A stretch of DNA of 64,000 nucleotides from Chionoecetes opilio (lineage: Eukaryota > Arthropoda > Malacostraca > Decapoda > Majidae): the NCBI GenBank assembly GCA_016584305.1, contig JACEEZ010023454.1:27990-91989 (forward strand). The letters run 5' to 3'. The notes below the pieces were generated by a model. It saw only the letters and a program-made list of their open reading frames with translations. It searched no databases and had not been told where the DNA came from. Made by a program: the position numbers and the translations under genes. This document shows, in pieces, positions 49,923 through 62,262 of this stretch; the stretch's first letter is position 1, and each line of letters starts with the position of its first letter.

Positions 49923-49970
49923 ATATATATATATATATATATATATACTATATATATATATTAATATATC
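49653..49970. repeat. (CT)n then (TA)n microsatellites
   Basis: (CT)n at about 49653-49713, (TA)n at about 49755-49970. Confidence 0.95.
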
Positions 49971-50235
49971 ATTTATACATATATATATTATTCATACATA
50001 TCGCATGTGTGGCAGCGTTACAATGTTGGTTCACTTGGAAGTTACTGAGCTGTGTTAGATAGTAGTGTGTGACAAGCGAAGATTAGAAGACGAGGAGACG
50101 AAGGGCGTAGCAATCTAGTGCATTAGAAGCACGCGGAGCTCAGAGGACGCAGGACGCAGGACGCAGGATGACTTTAGCAACCAATGAAAACAAGAACACC
50201 GATAATTGTGGTGAGTGTGAGTGCGTGTTTCTGTG
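49971..50235. other. Unannotated, partly repeats 46710-46790
   Basis: GTTCACTTGGAAGTTACTG and GTGTTAGATAG(T/C)AGTGTGTG resemble 46742-46786 in direct orientation. A GACGCAG triplet repeat lies at 50144-50168. Confidence 0.6.
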
Positions 50236-50243
50236 AGTGCGTG

Positions 50244-50313
<70 letters not shown>

Positions 50314-50461
50314 GTGTGTGTGTGTGTGTGTGTGTGTTGTTGTGTGGTGTGGTGTGTGTCATTCGTTCACCCACGATCTTGCTTTACGCGAGATGGATTC
50401 GCAACATGTGGTGTGCTGTGTGTGTGTGTGTGTGTGTGGGTGTGTGTGGTGTGTGTGTGTG

Positions 50462-50496
<35 letters not shown>

Positions 50497-50880
50497 TATG
50501 TGTCTGTGTATGTGTGGGTCTGTGTGTGAGTGTGTTTGTGGTGTGTGTGCATGTGTGTGTGTTATCACTCATGGTCTGTCCACGCGAGGTGGACTCGCGA
50601 TCGCAGTTTCAACCTCCCGGTGCGAGCTTGGAGCTCATTATTACCGTTCTGGGTAATGCTGGGACCTCACACACCACACCCTCCATCCCCTTGCTCAAGG
50701 GGGGACAGTTGAACCGCCCGAATTGTCAGTGAAAAATACCCGGGAGCAGTGAGGATTCGAACTGGCTACCACATAATGGTAGGGCCAGTACGCTATCAGC
50801 CTGACCCACTTTGTGTGTGTGTGTGTTTGTGTTTGGTGTGTTGGTGTTTGGGGTGGTGTTTTGGTGTGTGTTTTTGTGTG

Positions 50881-50916
<36 letters not shown>

Positions 50917-50938
50917 TGTTGTGTGTGTTTGTGTTGTG

Positions 50939-50997
<59 letters not shown>

Positions 50998-51037
50998 GTG
51001 TGTGTGTGTGTCATGGACACATTAGTGTGTGTGTGTG

Positions 51038-51085
<48 letters not shown>
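50236..51085. repeat. (GT)n microsatellite tract interrupted by a SINE
   Basis: (GT)n and variants at 50236-50360, 50416-50565 and 50811-51085. Confidence 0.93.
50600..50812 (-). repeat. tRNA-derived SINE
   Basis: The reverse strand has TAGCGTACTGG (box A-like) and, 30-40 bp on, AGTTCGAATCCTCACTGC (box B), with a tRNA-like arrangement. The body extends to about 50600. Confidence 0.6.
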
Positions 51086-51087
<2 letters not shown>

Positions 51088-51316
51088 TTAGATAGCTGTA
51101 TTATACCTATTTGTATTTTACAGGGCCTGAGCTACACTTTTATGGTCCCGTCTTTATATCTACATGTATATTTTGTTTCCTTAGTGCTTAGTGTTGGGGG
51201 AAGCCACCACCTCGCTAGGCGGGACGCAATTATCCAAGTCTGGAAATCATCGCCTACTTTTCTTTTGAACACGTCAGGTTAGGTTAGGGTTAGTCAACAA
51301 AGAACACGTCAGGTTA

Positions 51317-53141
51317 GGGCTCTGTCACGCCGGACTAGAACCTTCCTGAGGAGAGACAAGGAGAGGTATGTCAGGAGTCTCGCTGAGGATGTCGAGGGTC
51401 ATTTGAACGCTAATGACCTCCGACCCGCCTACCGAGCCCTGAAGAAGCTCCGTTCCAAGTCTCCTTCTCGGGCGAGTGCTACTCGAACAGCAGATGGGCG
51501 CCTCGAGTCGGACATGGATGGGCGGATGGCTCGTTGGGCTGAGTACTTTGGGCAGTTGTTCACGGTGGACCCTCCAACTGAGCAGCTTCACACCACTGGG
51601 TTACAGGCAGTGGATGCCGATCCTCCCATTGACGAAACCGCACCCTCTCTTGACGAAGTCAGAGAGGCTGTAGCAAAGTTGAAGGGTGGAAAGGCAGCTG
51701 GTGTTTGTAATATCAGTGCGGAGCTCCTCAAAGCTGGGGGTGAGGCCATGATCCGCGGGTTGCATGCTGTCCTGACTGCCGTGTGGCAATCAGGTACCAT
51801 TCCTCCTGACTGGAAAAGGGGGCTGGTCGTCCCTATCTGGAAAGGGAAAGGGGACCGTCAGGACTGCAACAATTACCGCGGTATTACACTGCTCAGCGTA
51901 CCAGGCAAGGTGCTTGCCCATCTATTGCTGACACGAATTCGCAGTCATCTGGTGAAGCATCAGAGACCTCAGCAGTCTGGGTTCACGCCTGGTAAGTCAA
52001 CAACGGACCGTTTTCCTAGCGCTTCGTGTCCTGGTGGAACGCCGACGTGAGTTTCGACAGGGGATGCTTGCAGCCTATGTTGATCTCAAGAAGGCGTTTG
52101 ACTCAGTGCATCGTGAGTCACTCTGGATCTTCTGCGACTTCGAGGGATTCCTGCAAGGACTATTGGTTTGATAAAATGGTCTGTATTCTGGGACTGAGAG
52201 TGCTGTGAAGTGTGGGGCAGGTGTATCCAGCTTCTTTCCTGTGAATACAGGAGTGAGGCAGGGGTGCGTCCTTACCCCATCACTTTTCAACGCTTGTATG
52301 GACTGGGTATTGGACAAGGTTGTAGATCAAAGTGATTGTGGAGCATCCGTCGGCAACACCAAGATCACTGATCTTGTTTTTGCCGATGATGCAGTAATCT
52401 TTGCTGAGTCGCTGGAGGTCCTGGTGATGGCTCTCGAGGCGCTGCACGAGGAGGCAAAGCCTTTGGGACTTGAGGTCTCCTGGCTCAAGACCAAGGTCCA
52501 GGTATTTGGAGACTTACTAGATGAAGCAGTACAGTCTGTTCATGCGTGTGGCGAGGACATTGAGATCTTGGAAAGTTTTACATACCTTGGTAGCGCAGTC
52601 CATAATGACGGCGGGTCACGTCAAGAAGTCTTACGGCGGATTGGCATAGCCCACGGTGTTATGGACTCGCTCAGCGGGAGTATTTGGCGTTGTCGGTGCC
52701 TGTGCAGGAGGACAAAGATCCGGATCTTCAAGTCGCTTGTGATCCCTGTCTTACTCTATGGTTGTGAGACATGGACACTAAATAGTGACTTGAAGAGACG
52801 AATCAATGCCTTTGGTAATAAGTGTCTTCGCAGAATCATGGGGTATCGCTGGGATGATTACGTGTCAAATCAGCGATTGCACCGTAAAACTGAATCGAGG
52901 CCTATTACCTGCATAGTCCGTCAGCGCCAACTTCGGCTATATGGGCATGTGGCACGCTACCCTGAAACCGATCCTTCCCATCGGGTTGTATCTGTAAGAG
53001 ACAATCCGGCGTGGAGGAGGCCAAGGGGGCGCCCACAAGGCTCGTGGCTGGGGCAAGTTGATGTTTCTTGTCGAGAGCTGCTTGGTATGGGAAAGGAGAC
53101 TGCATGGGAACTCGCGCGTGGTGACCCCCGGGAGTGGCGTC
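51317..53141 (+). mobile_element. LINE copy d, truncated at both ends
   Basis: Same family as LINE a, about 95% alike by eye. Starts within the linker (GGGCTCTGTCACGCC) right after a TTAGG-type patch. Ends at 53141, about 45 bp before the normal 3' end, and lacks the TGATT tail. Confidence 0.88.
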
Positions 53142-53176
53142 TTGAGTGGATGTTCTTCTCACGTAGCCTAAATTGA
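51403..53176 (+). pseudogene. LINE reverse transcriptase (copy d)
   Basis: 51403-52050 covers the linker, NNYRGITLLSVPGKV and FTPGKSTTDR. A one-base insertion near 52012, a base loss near 52126 and a change near 52170 break the frame through the DLKKAFDSV motif. 52205-53176 is open with GVRQGCVLTPSLFN, FADDAV, FTYLGSAV and the C-terminal region, ending in host-derived residues after 53141. Confidence 0.87.
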
Positions 53177-53685
53177 CTGAATTGATTAATATTTCATGAT
53201 CATTTACCTTAAAAATAGAATGTATTTTTTCAGTTTTTATCATTCAATAATATGGGTAGCATCGTATGTGCTATTTACTCTATATGCCGATGAATTTGTT
53301 CAATATTTTTGTTACATAATTTATAATTTAAAAAACGAATTTCAAATGGACAGCATAAACTACTGCTGCTTTATTGGAAATAAAAACATTTTGGTCATAC
53401 AGCCTAGTAATAATTTTAGTTTCTGTTCAGTACCGTCTCAGGATAATGTTTATTATGTATTGCAAATATTTGTATGGATTGTGTAAGAGAACATCTACAA
53501 TCTTTATGATTATTTGGTAGATAAAAACTTAAAAAAAGTATATGCAATTTGAACCAAAATTATGCGCTAACATTTTAATATAAAAAACATTTATGCATTC
53601 ATAACATTTTTTTATGCTACCTAGCATTACTGCAATGGCAAAAATTGACTACACTTTCATATTACTGGAAAAAAAGTAAATGTAT
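53177..53685. other. AT-rich spacer
   Basis: A 96-codon ORF (53196-53486) is hydrophobic and AT-driven; no family recognised. Confidence 0.5.
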
Positions 53686-56600
53686 GCGACCCACCGGTGG
53701 GTCATACGGCACCACAACAGAGAAGGCTACTACCCACCGGTGGGTCATATCGCACCACAACAGAGAAGGCTACTACCCACCGGTGGGTCATATCGCACCA
53801 CAACAGAGAAGGCTACTACCCACCGGTGGGTCATACCGCACCACAACAGAGAAGGCTACTACCCACAGATGGGTCATATCGCACCACAACAGAGAAGGCT
53901 ACTTACTACCCACCGGTGGGTCATATCGCACCACAAAAGAGAAGGCTACTTACTACCCACCGGTGGGTCATATCGCACCAAAACAGAGAAGGCTACTTAC
54001 TACCCAACGGTGGGTCATATCGCACCACAATAGAGAAGGCTACTACCCACCGGTGGGTCATATCGCACCACAATAGAGAAGGCTACTACCCACCGGTGGG
54101 TCATATCGCACTACAACAGAGAAGGCTACTACCCACCGGTGGGTCATATCACACCACAACAGAGAAGGCTACTTACTACCCACCGATGGGTCATACCGCA
54201 CCACAACAGAGAAGGCTACTACCCACCGATAGGTCATATCGCACCACAACAGAGAAGGCTACTACCCACCGGTGGGTCATATCACACCACAACAGAGAAG
54301 GCTACTTACTACCCACCGGTGGGTCATACCGCACCGCAACAGAGAAGGCTATTACCCACCGATAGGTCATACCGCACCACAACAGAGAAGGCTACTACCC
54401 ACCGATAGGTCATACCGCACCACAACAGAGAAGGCTACTACCCACCGATAGGTCATATCGCACCACAACAGAGAAGGCTACTACCCACCGGTGGGTCATA
54501 CCGCACCACAACAGAGAAGGCTACTACCCACCGGTGGGTCATATCGCCCCACAACAGAGAAGGCTACTACCCCGGTGGATCATATCGCACCACAATAGAG
54601 AAGGCTACTACCCACCGGTGGGTCATATCGACCACAAAAAAGAGAAGGCTACTACCCACCGGTGGGTCATATCACACCACAACAGAGAAGGCTACTTACT
54701 ACCCACCGGTGGGTCATACCGCACCACAACAGAGAAGGCATTACCCACCGGTGGTCATCCCGCACCACAACAGAGAAGGCTGCTACCCACCGATAGGTCA
54801 TATCGCACCACAACAGAGAAGGCTACTACCCACCGGTGTGTCATATCGCACCATAACAGAGAAGGCTACTACCCACCGATAGGTTCATACCGCACCACAA
54901 CAGAGAAGGCTACTAACCCACCGGTGGGTCATATCGCACCACAACAGACAAGGTTACTTAACCCCCGATAGGTCATATCGCACCACAACAGAGAAGGCTA
55001 CTACCCACCGATAGGTCATATCGCACCACAACAGAGAAGGCTACTACCCCCCGATAGGTCATACCGCACCACAACAGAGAAGGCAAATACCCACCGATAG
55101 GTCATATCGCACCACAACAGAGAAGGCTATACCCACCGGTGGGTCATATCGCACCACAACAGAGAAGGCAACTACCCACCGATAGGTCATATCGCCCCCA
55201 CAACAGAGAAGGCTACTACCCACCGGTGGTCATACGCACCACAACAGAGAAGGTATTACCCACCGATAGGTTTCAACCGCACCACAACAGAGAAGGCAAT
55301 ACTAACCACCGATAGGTCATCTCGCACCACAACAGAGAAGGCTACTACCCCCCGAAAAGGTCATACGCACCACAACAGAGAAAGTCTCCCCAAAACGATG
55401 GGTCGATACCCACAAAGAGAAGGCTACTACCCACCGGGGGGTTTCATACCGCACCAAAAACAGAGAAGGCTACTACCCACCGGTGGGTCATATCGCACCA
55501 CAACAGACAAGGCTACTACCCACCGATAGGTCATACCGCACCACAACAGACAAGGCTACTACCACCGGTGGGTCATATCGCACCAAAAACAGAGAAGGTA
55601 CTACCCACGATAGGTCATATCGCACCACAACAGAGAAGGCTACACCACCGATAGGTCATATCCCCACCAAAAACAGAGAAGGCTACTACCCACCAATAGG
55701 TCTTTATCGCACCACAACAGAGAAGGCTATACCCACCGATAGGTCATATCGCACCAAAAACAGAGAAGGCTACTACCCACCGATAGGTCATCCCGCCCCA
55801 AACAACAGTCAAGGCTACTACCCACGATGGGTCATACCGCACCACAACAGAGAAGGCTATACCCACCGGTGGGTCATATCGCACCACAACAGACAAGGCT
55901 ACTACCCCGATAGGTCATATCGCACCACAACAGAGAAGGCTACTACCCCCCGATAGGTCATACCGCACCACAACAGAAAAGGGGCTACTACCCACCGGTG
56001 GGTCATACCGCACCACACAGAGAAGGCTACTCCCCACCGATAGGTCATATCGTCCCAAACAACAGAGAAGGCTACTACCCACCGATAGGTCATACCGCAC
56101 CACAACAGAGAAGGCTACTACCCACCGGTGGGTCATATCGCACCACAACAGAGAAGGCTACTACCCACCGATTGGTCATACCGCACCACAACAGAGAAGG
56201 CTACTACCCACCGGTGGGTCATATCGCACCACAACAGAGAAGGCTACTACCCACCGATAGGTCATACCGCACCACAACAGAGAAGGCTACTACCCACCGG
56301 GGGTCAATCGCACCACAACAGAGAAGGCTACTACCCACCGATAGGTCTTTATCGCACCACACAGAGAAGGCTACTATCCACCGATAGGTCTTTATCGCAC
56401 CAAACAGAGAAGGCTACTACCCACCGATAGGTCATACCGCACCACAACAGAGAAGGCTACTACCCACCGATAAGATAAGATAAGATTTTCATCCTATCTA
56501 GACACTTTGCAAGTACCAACTACAAGGTTATTGACTATACAAAGCGCCGCCACGTCAGCACGAACTAGGCGGACTCGAACCGCTGACCGAATGCACAGGG

Positions 56601-57295
56601 ACGCTGCACATTGCGAACTCACGTCTCTACAACCTTGCCACCCTGACGGGCTTACCCACCGATAGGTCATACCGCCCACAAACAGAAAAGGCTACTCCCC
56701 ACCGATAGGTCATACCGCACCACAATAGAGAAGGCTACTACCCACCGATAGGTCATACCGCCCCACAAAACAGAGAAGGCTACTACCCCGATAGGTCATA
56801 CCGCACCACAACAGAAAAGGCTACTACCCCCCGATAGGTCATACCGCACCACAAACAGAGAAGGCTACTACCCACCGATAGGTCATACCGCAACCACAAC
56901 AGAGAAGGCTACTACCCACCGATAGGTCATATCGCACCACAACAGAGAAGGCTACTCCCCACCGATAGGTCATACCGAAACCACAAACAGACAAGGCTAC
57001 TACCCACGATAGGTCATACCGCACCACAACAGAGAAGGCTACTACCCACCGGTGGGTCATATCGCACCACAACAGACAAGGCTACTACCCACCGATAGGT
57101 CATACCGCACCACAACAGAGAAGGCTACTACCCACCGGTGGGTCATATCGCACCACAACAGACAAGGCTACTACCCACCGATAGGTCATATCGCACCACA
57201 ACAGAGAAGGCTACTACCCACCGATAGGTCATACCGCACCACAACAGAGAAGGCTACTACCCACCGATAGGTCATACCGCACTAAGTCTTAACGC
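53686..57295. repeat. 43-bp minisatellite, about 80 units
   Basis: Unit: CTACTACCCACCGGTGGGTC then ATATCGCACCACAACAGAGA then AGG. Two unit variants alternate: ACCGGTGGGT, making the 14-bp palindrome ACCCACCGGTGGGT, and ACCGATAGGT. A second variation is ATATC against ATACC. The left 0.5 kb is almost all the GGTGGG type; GATAGG predominates to the right. 54.95-56.05 kb has many small indels. ORFs are periodic by-products. Confidence 0.95.
56473..56652 (-). mobile_element. tRNA-derived SINE inserted in the minisatellite
   Basis: 180 bp. The reverse strand begins GCCCGTCAGGGTGGCAAGG, has a strong box B GCGGTTCGAGTCCGCC, and ends in (ATCTT)n. It is bounded by a 12-bp duplication TACCCACCGATA (56461-56472, 56653-56664) made of minisatellite sequence. 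Confidence 0.82.
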
Positions 57296-57421
57296 GTTAA
57301 CTTTGTTTAAAACTGGTTCATTGTCACCATGAAATATTTTCATCATCGAAACATCTATTACATGATATTTTACCGTAAACAATTCAAAAACTTCCCTGCA
57401 TTAAATGCTTGTATTCTGCAG

Positions 57422-57529
57422 GCGAGAGGTCCCCTGCGGAAGCTCCCTTGGACGAAGACTTCGACACTATCCTGGCTCACATTGGAATCGGGAAGTGGAA
57501 TGTCATCTACTACATTGCCTTCGCTTACT
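57422..57529 (+). CDS. SLC22-type transporter, early coding exon, copy 2
   Basis: Intact counterpart of 7048-7154: acceptor TTCTGCAG, donor GTAGGT, 108 bp, two bases to complete the first codon and one left over. Encodes APLDEDFDTILAHIG, then GKWNVIYYIAFAY, the N-terminal cytosolic segment and start of TM1. The first exon with the initiator Met is not visible; upstream is the minisatellite. Confidence 0.85.
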
Positions 57530-57842
57530 GTAGGTATTCTTCTGTCTGCACGTGCATGTTATTTCATCATAGTATTTTACAGTGTTCAGATGCAAGCAGA
57601 AATTAAAATGTTCACAGATGGAACAATATTTTCTATTAGGTGCAATTTTCCAAAATAAATAAGTTTAATAATGTGATTACTACATATTTGTAAGCACAAC
57701 AGTTTGCATAGAACTTAGCATTTTCATTAGCATGGATGTTTACCTCGGTTCGGTAATGACTAATTTTAATTATTTTCTGATCATTGTGGTGCAAGTAAAA
57801 TAATTATATAATAATTAAAATGATATATATTTTATATATAAT

Positions 57843-57914
<72 letters not shown>

Positions 57915-58045
57915 CTACATGAGAACGTATCAATCTAGTTCAGCATTTAATTTAATTTATTTCCCTTTCCCTTTTAGACTTAGTTTCGTATTATTACCAT
58001 GCCATGAACCCTTTTAAACACATTTTACCTTGGTGAATATCAGGC
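57530..58045. other. Intron with (TA)n
   Basis: Shared with copy 1; (TA)n at about 57825-57914. Confidence 0.7.
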
Positions 58046-59023
58046 ACCAGTGTTTTAATTTTCTTTTAAAGTAGTTGGAATGAAGAAAGTAGGAGGTGGA
58101 GATTGATTGAAAGCCGAGTGAAGCGAGGCGCTGCTTGACAGGCCGGGGGTCCGGAGGCCGCCCAGGCCCCCGAAAAAAATCTCTGTAGTCGGATATTAAT
58201 ATGGCAATCCTAAAGGTGCGGTCACACGGACAATTTTTCTGGCAAAATATTACAGCCGGCAACGCAAACGCGGCCCAAACTCGGATATAATTGCGAGTTC
58301 TAATGATGACCAACGTGTCGGTCTTTCGGCAAGACATATTGCTGCAATATCCTTCCACCAATGCATATTATTTGACATTAATTTTTAATGCACGCTCTAA
58401 TTCAATATACAGAAGCTGAAATACATAGCTACAAAGTGGCAAGAACCAATTACAAGACGAATTGTGAAGCTCTTGTACGTGTTTTTAAGCGATTTGAAGG
58501 ATACAAAAAACCAAGAAAAATTTAAATGAGTTATGGCTGGTATACATTTTCCTTGTTGACGGTCTATTAATAACTAACATTTTTAGGAGATACCAACTTA
58601 TTATTGATCACTTTGATGTTGAATGTTGAATGTTTTATGTCTGACTCACTTCCATACACAAGAATCCATTTCAATCATTCACCACCCTATTTGTGAACCA
58701 GTTTCTCCCTATTTCTCCCTATTTTTCCAAAGACGCTTCTTCAGATACATCTTGAAAAGCCAAAATTGCCATTCAAATTATTGCTACCTCTGAAAGTCCG
58801 TGTGACCAAAACACGGCAAGGTGTTGCCTTTGCTGAATAATTGCAGCCTGAATATTGACGGAAAAGTTGCTCATGTGACCGCTGCTTAACAATATAACTA
58901 GGCAATCTTCCACCTTGATGGAGGCAAGGACTTTTTTTTGGTGGGGGGGGAAAGTAGGCGGCGTAATTTTGCGAGTAGACCGGTAATTGCGCCGTCCGCC
59001 GCCTTGTTTTGAAGACACTGCGG
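58046..59023. mobile_element. Copy 2-specific insertion, hAT-like ends
   Basis: Absent from copy 1 (ATCAGACACAATGC). Begins CAGTGTTTT and ends GAAGACACTG, with GGCAC on both sides as an incomplete duplication. The interior includes a GGTGCGGTCACACGGAC motif, possibly a nested MITE. No transposase recognised. Confidence 0.65.
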
Positions 59024-59209
59024 CACAATGCTTTGGATAAAGGTGAGAAAAGTCTGCGCATGGGTGAGCACACCATCAGACAATGGAGAGGAGGAGTCAA
59101 TAGCGTTGGTCCATTTTGCCCATTCGTTGTTCCTTGATGGAGAAAAACAAAATCATATAATTCCCACGATTCATGAGGAAAATATAGATATAATTATATA
59201 TCCACCTGG

Positions 59210-59960
59210 TTAATTAATATATTTGTTGTGTATCTGTCATATTCAAACATTTCAAGTGCCCTGTAGTACGTGTACCTGCCATTACCCCAACAAAAAGTCC
59301 TAGCTACTGCATGAAAACTATATTACCCGGACCTAACGCCATGAGCAGGTCTGTTAAGGCTGGGAACGGATACCTGTCATCCTCTGAGACCTGATTCACT
59401 CGCCGAACGTCTATAACTGGGCGAAAAATTCCATCCTTTTTCGGAACGAGGAACAAAGGGGTGTTCCAGGGTGAGCATGAGTGTTGAATAACTCCATGCT
59501 CCAATATTTCCTCTACATGTGTATCTACTACAGCCCGTTGGCTGTGAGGTAGCCTGTTAGCATGAATGTAGACCGGTTTGGTCCCTGGACTGTAATGCTC
59601 CGCTTTATCGGTAGCACCAAGAGCTTCACCGGGGAGTGCAATGACATCTCGGTACTGACCCAAGAGCTCCAAGAGCGAGTGGTTTAACTCCGGGTAGTCC
59701 ACGACGTTGACAAGCGAACTTAGGATTGGATCCAGACCTAGCTGGATGCCAACGGCGGACTACTGCACCGTAGCGACACAAGCATTAGGCAACTCCAATG
59801 GTTCAGGTACAACCTTCCGGTCATACACCAACCCTTCCCCAAGGAAAACTCCATGGTTTAAAATCGCATGGTCCCCCCCGTGGTGCTTACAACCCATGCT
59901 GATTGCACGCCACTCTCCGACACTGCCGGGCGTGGGTTTCCTGTTGCTATGACCTGTAGG
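59210..59960 (-). pseudogene. Ty3/gypsy pol fragment in intron, copy 2
   Basis: Unbroken version of the fragment split in copy 1. Reverse strand from 59945: SESGVQSAWVVSTTGG, then after frame slips VVDYPELNHSLLELLG, YIHANRLPHSQRAVVD, NTPLFLVPKKDG and DVRRVNQVSEDDRYPFP, ending at a stop at 59304. Shares that stop with copy 1. Confidence 0.85.
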
Positions 59961-60889
59961 AGCTAGCTAGTTAATATACATTACCTCTGCCCCTGACTAA
60001 CTGTGTATAGTAATGAGCAGGTCATGTTTCTACTATTGAATAAACTGACAGCATAACTCTATAAATATCCATTATGTTACCATCTATTTATAAGAGATGG
60101 AATGAAACTAAATTACCTCTCAACAATGCTACCCACCTCTCAAAAAATCGCTGCCAGCAGTAATGCAACTGGATAAAGCCGGCAATACAATGTGCCACAA
60201 CCATACTTATCATACCCCCACCTATGCCTTAACACAAGTTCCCGGCATTCACGTTCAATGGCATTGTAAACCCAAAGTGGACCATCTAAGGTAAAACACA
60301 CTGGAAATATTATACAGACAGACAAATCTTTGCTCCGTGGGGGGCTGTACGGCCCATACACTGTGGAGGGGTTACCCCTTCAATGCTTTTTGAGTTTACC
60401 CCAAAAATATTGTAATAACCCCCAACTACCTACTCCTCGGGCCATCCCTGCAGAGATACAAAGTGCTCTTAATCATACAGATTCTACCTGAACTTCAATT
60501 CTTTATTTGGCAACCTCCCCAGTGTGTAGATAACGAGGAGGCTTCAACACACGTTCACATCCAATATTTTCATCGAACCCTACAAAGGGTCACTTCAGAA
60601 AGAAGCGCAATCCAGAGGTTCACACAATTATTAACATGTCATTCTTCATAGTTTTCGTTTTGAGTTTTCTAAATGTTTGTTTATGCCTTTATGATCCCTG
60701 TAAGCCTACTTTAATCCACAAGCACAACCACAGATCTCGTATTATGTGAACAAAAGATCTGTTTCCAGTGTCTAAGGAAGATATTCTGAATAAGAAAATA
60801 CTTATAAAAAATATGATGTTGGTTGATATGTTACTTTAATGTTTCACAGCAGGAAAGCATGTAAAATACATGTTATGAGACTACATTTT

Positions 60890-60894
<5 letters not shown>

Positions 60895-60974
<80 letters not shown>

Positions 60975-62170
60975 ATGGCACTGGATATATTATATGTAGT
61001 ATGTGTATGATGAAACATATATTAGCAGCATGTAGTCATGTTGGAGGTGTATGTACGTGCGTCCTGCCTCTTTCAGCAACACAGCTGTTATTGTGTTGCT
61101 CAGACAGACACTACCTCGTTAATAATATTGACTTGGACATAATGGTACTGTTCCGCTGCTGCTTGAATTCTTGAGAATGCATAGACAGGGTTTTGTGTGT
61201 GCCTGTGGTTAATTGCCACTTATCTTAGTTGATAAGCAACTGCACACACGGATGTGTTTGCGTCATCGTCGTGTGAACAGCGAACGGACCTTCTCATCCC
61301 ACACACTCAGCACTTCCTGGATAAACACTGTTCAAGAAAGAAACCTTTCCTTTATAACACGCCGATGAGGGTACGGAAGGACAGAAGAGGGAGAAGCGCC
61401 AGACCAGGCGCTCCTAAGCTTAGACTCTATGTGAGTCTGAGTGTGTACTCACCTGTGAGTGAGTACTTGTCACGATATTAACTGTTCTGGCCTGTCTATT
61501 AAGACTTAAGCTTCCTTGGCCGCTTGTAAAAAGAACCTGTGACCTTATATTATAAACATAACCTTATAAGTGTACATACGTATATATATAATACAATATA
61601 TATCTATAATAATAGTATTGTCTCACTCGATTCCTTGGCACTTACTTTACTTACTTACAAAATACTTATACGTTAATTAAATCAGCAAGCCTTTCTTAAA
61701 TCCGCTCGACCACTTCTGTCCTTCCGTCTCCTAATCGGCGTGTTATAAAGGAAAGGTTTATTTCTTGAACAGTGTTTATTCAGGAAGTGCTGAGTGTGTG
61801 GGATGAGAAGGTCCGTTCGCTGTTCACACGACGATGACGCAAACACACCCGTGTGTGCAGTTGCTTATCAACTAAGATAAGTGGCAATTAACCACAGGCA
61901 CACACAAAACACTGACTATGCATTCTCAAGAATGCAAGCAGCATCGGAACAGTACCATTATGTCCATGTCAATATCATTAACGAGGTAGTGTCTGTCTGA
62001 GCAACACAATAACAGCTGTGTTGCTGAAAGAGGCAGGACGCACGTACACACACCTCCAACATGACTACATGCTGCTAATATATGTTTCAGAATACACATA
62101 CTACATATATTATCAGTCATACACCTCTCCTCTCCATCGTTGTTCCCATAAACCCTCCTCTCTCTCTCTC

Positions 62171-62250
<80 letters not shown>
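60895..62250. repeat. (CT)n microsatellite split by a long inverted repeat
   Basis: (CT)n at 60895-60970 and 62154-62250, together equivalent to the uninterrupted tract 27203-27414 of copy 1. Confidence 0.92.
60983..62114. mobile_element. Long inverted repeat (foldback), about 400-bp arms
   Basis: Arms 60983-61389 and 61713-62114 are highly similar, spacer about 323 bp. Starts GGATATATTATATGTAGTATG. Arms contain GCAACACAGCTGTTATTGTG. Sits inside the (CT)n tract, just upstream of an exon. Confidence 0.88.
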
Positions 62251-62253
<3 letters not shown>

Positions 62254-62262
62254 CTTTTTCAG

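Noticed and set aside
50184..50732. Cys/Val-rich ORFs of up to 182 codons
   Set aside because: Translation of (GT)n and a SINE; all frames of GT repeats are open.
53196..53486. 96-codon hydrophobic ORF
   Set aside because: AT-rich composition explains it; no family, splice or repeat evidence.
53686..57295. CRISPR-like periodic array
   Set aside because: The 43-bp period has no unique spacers; whole units repeat head to tail, and the context is eukaryotic. It is a minisatellite.
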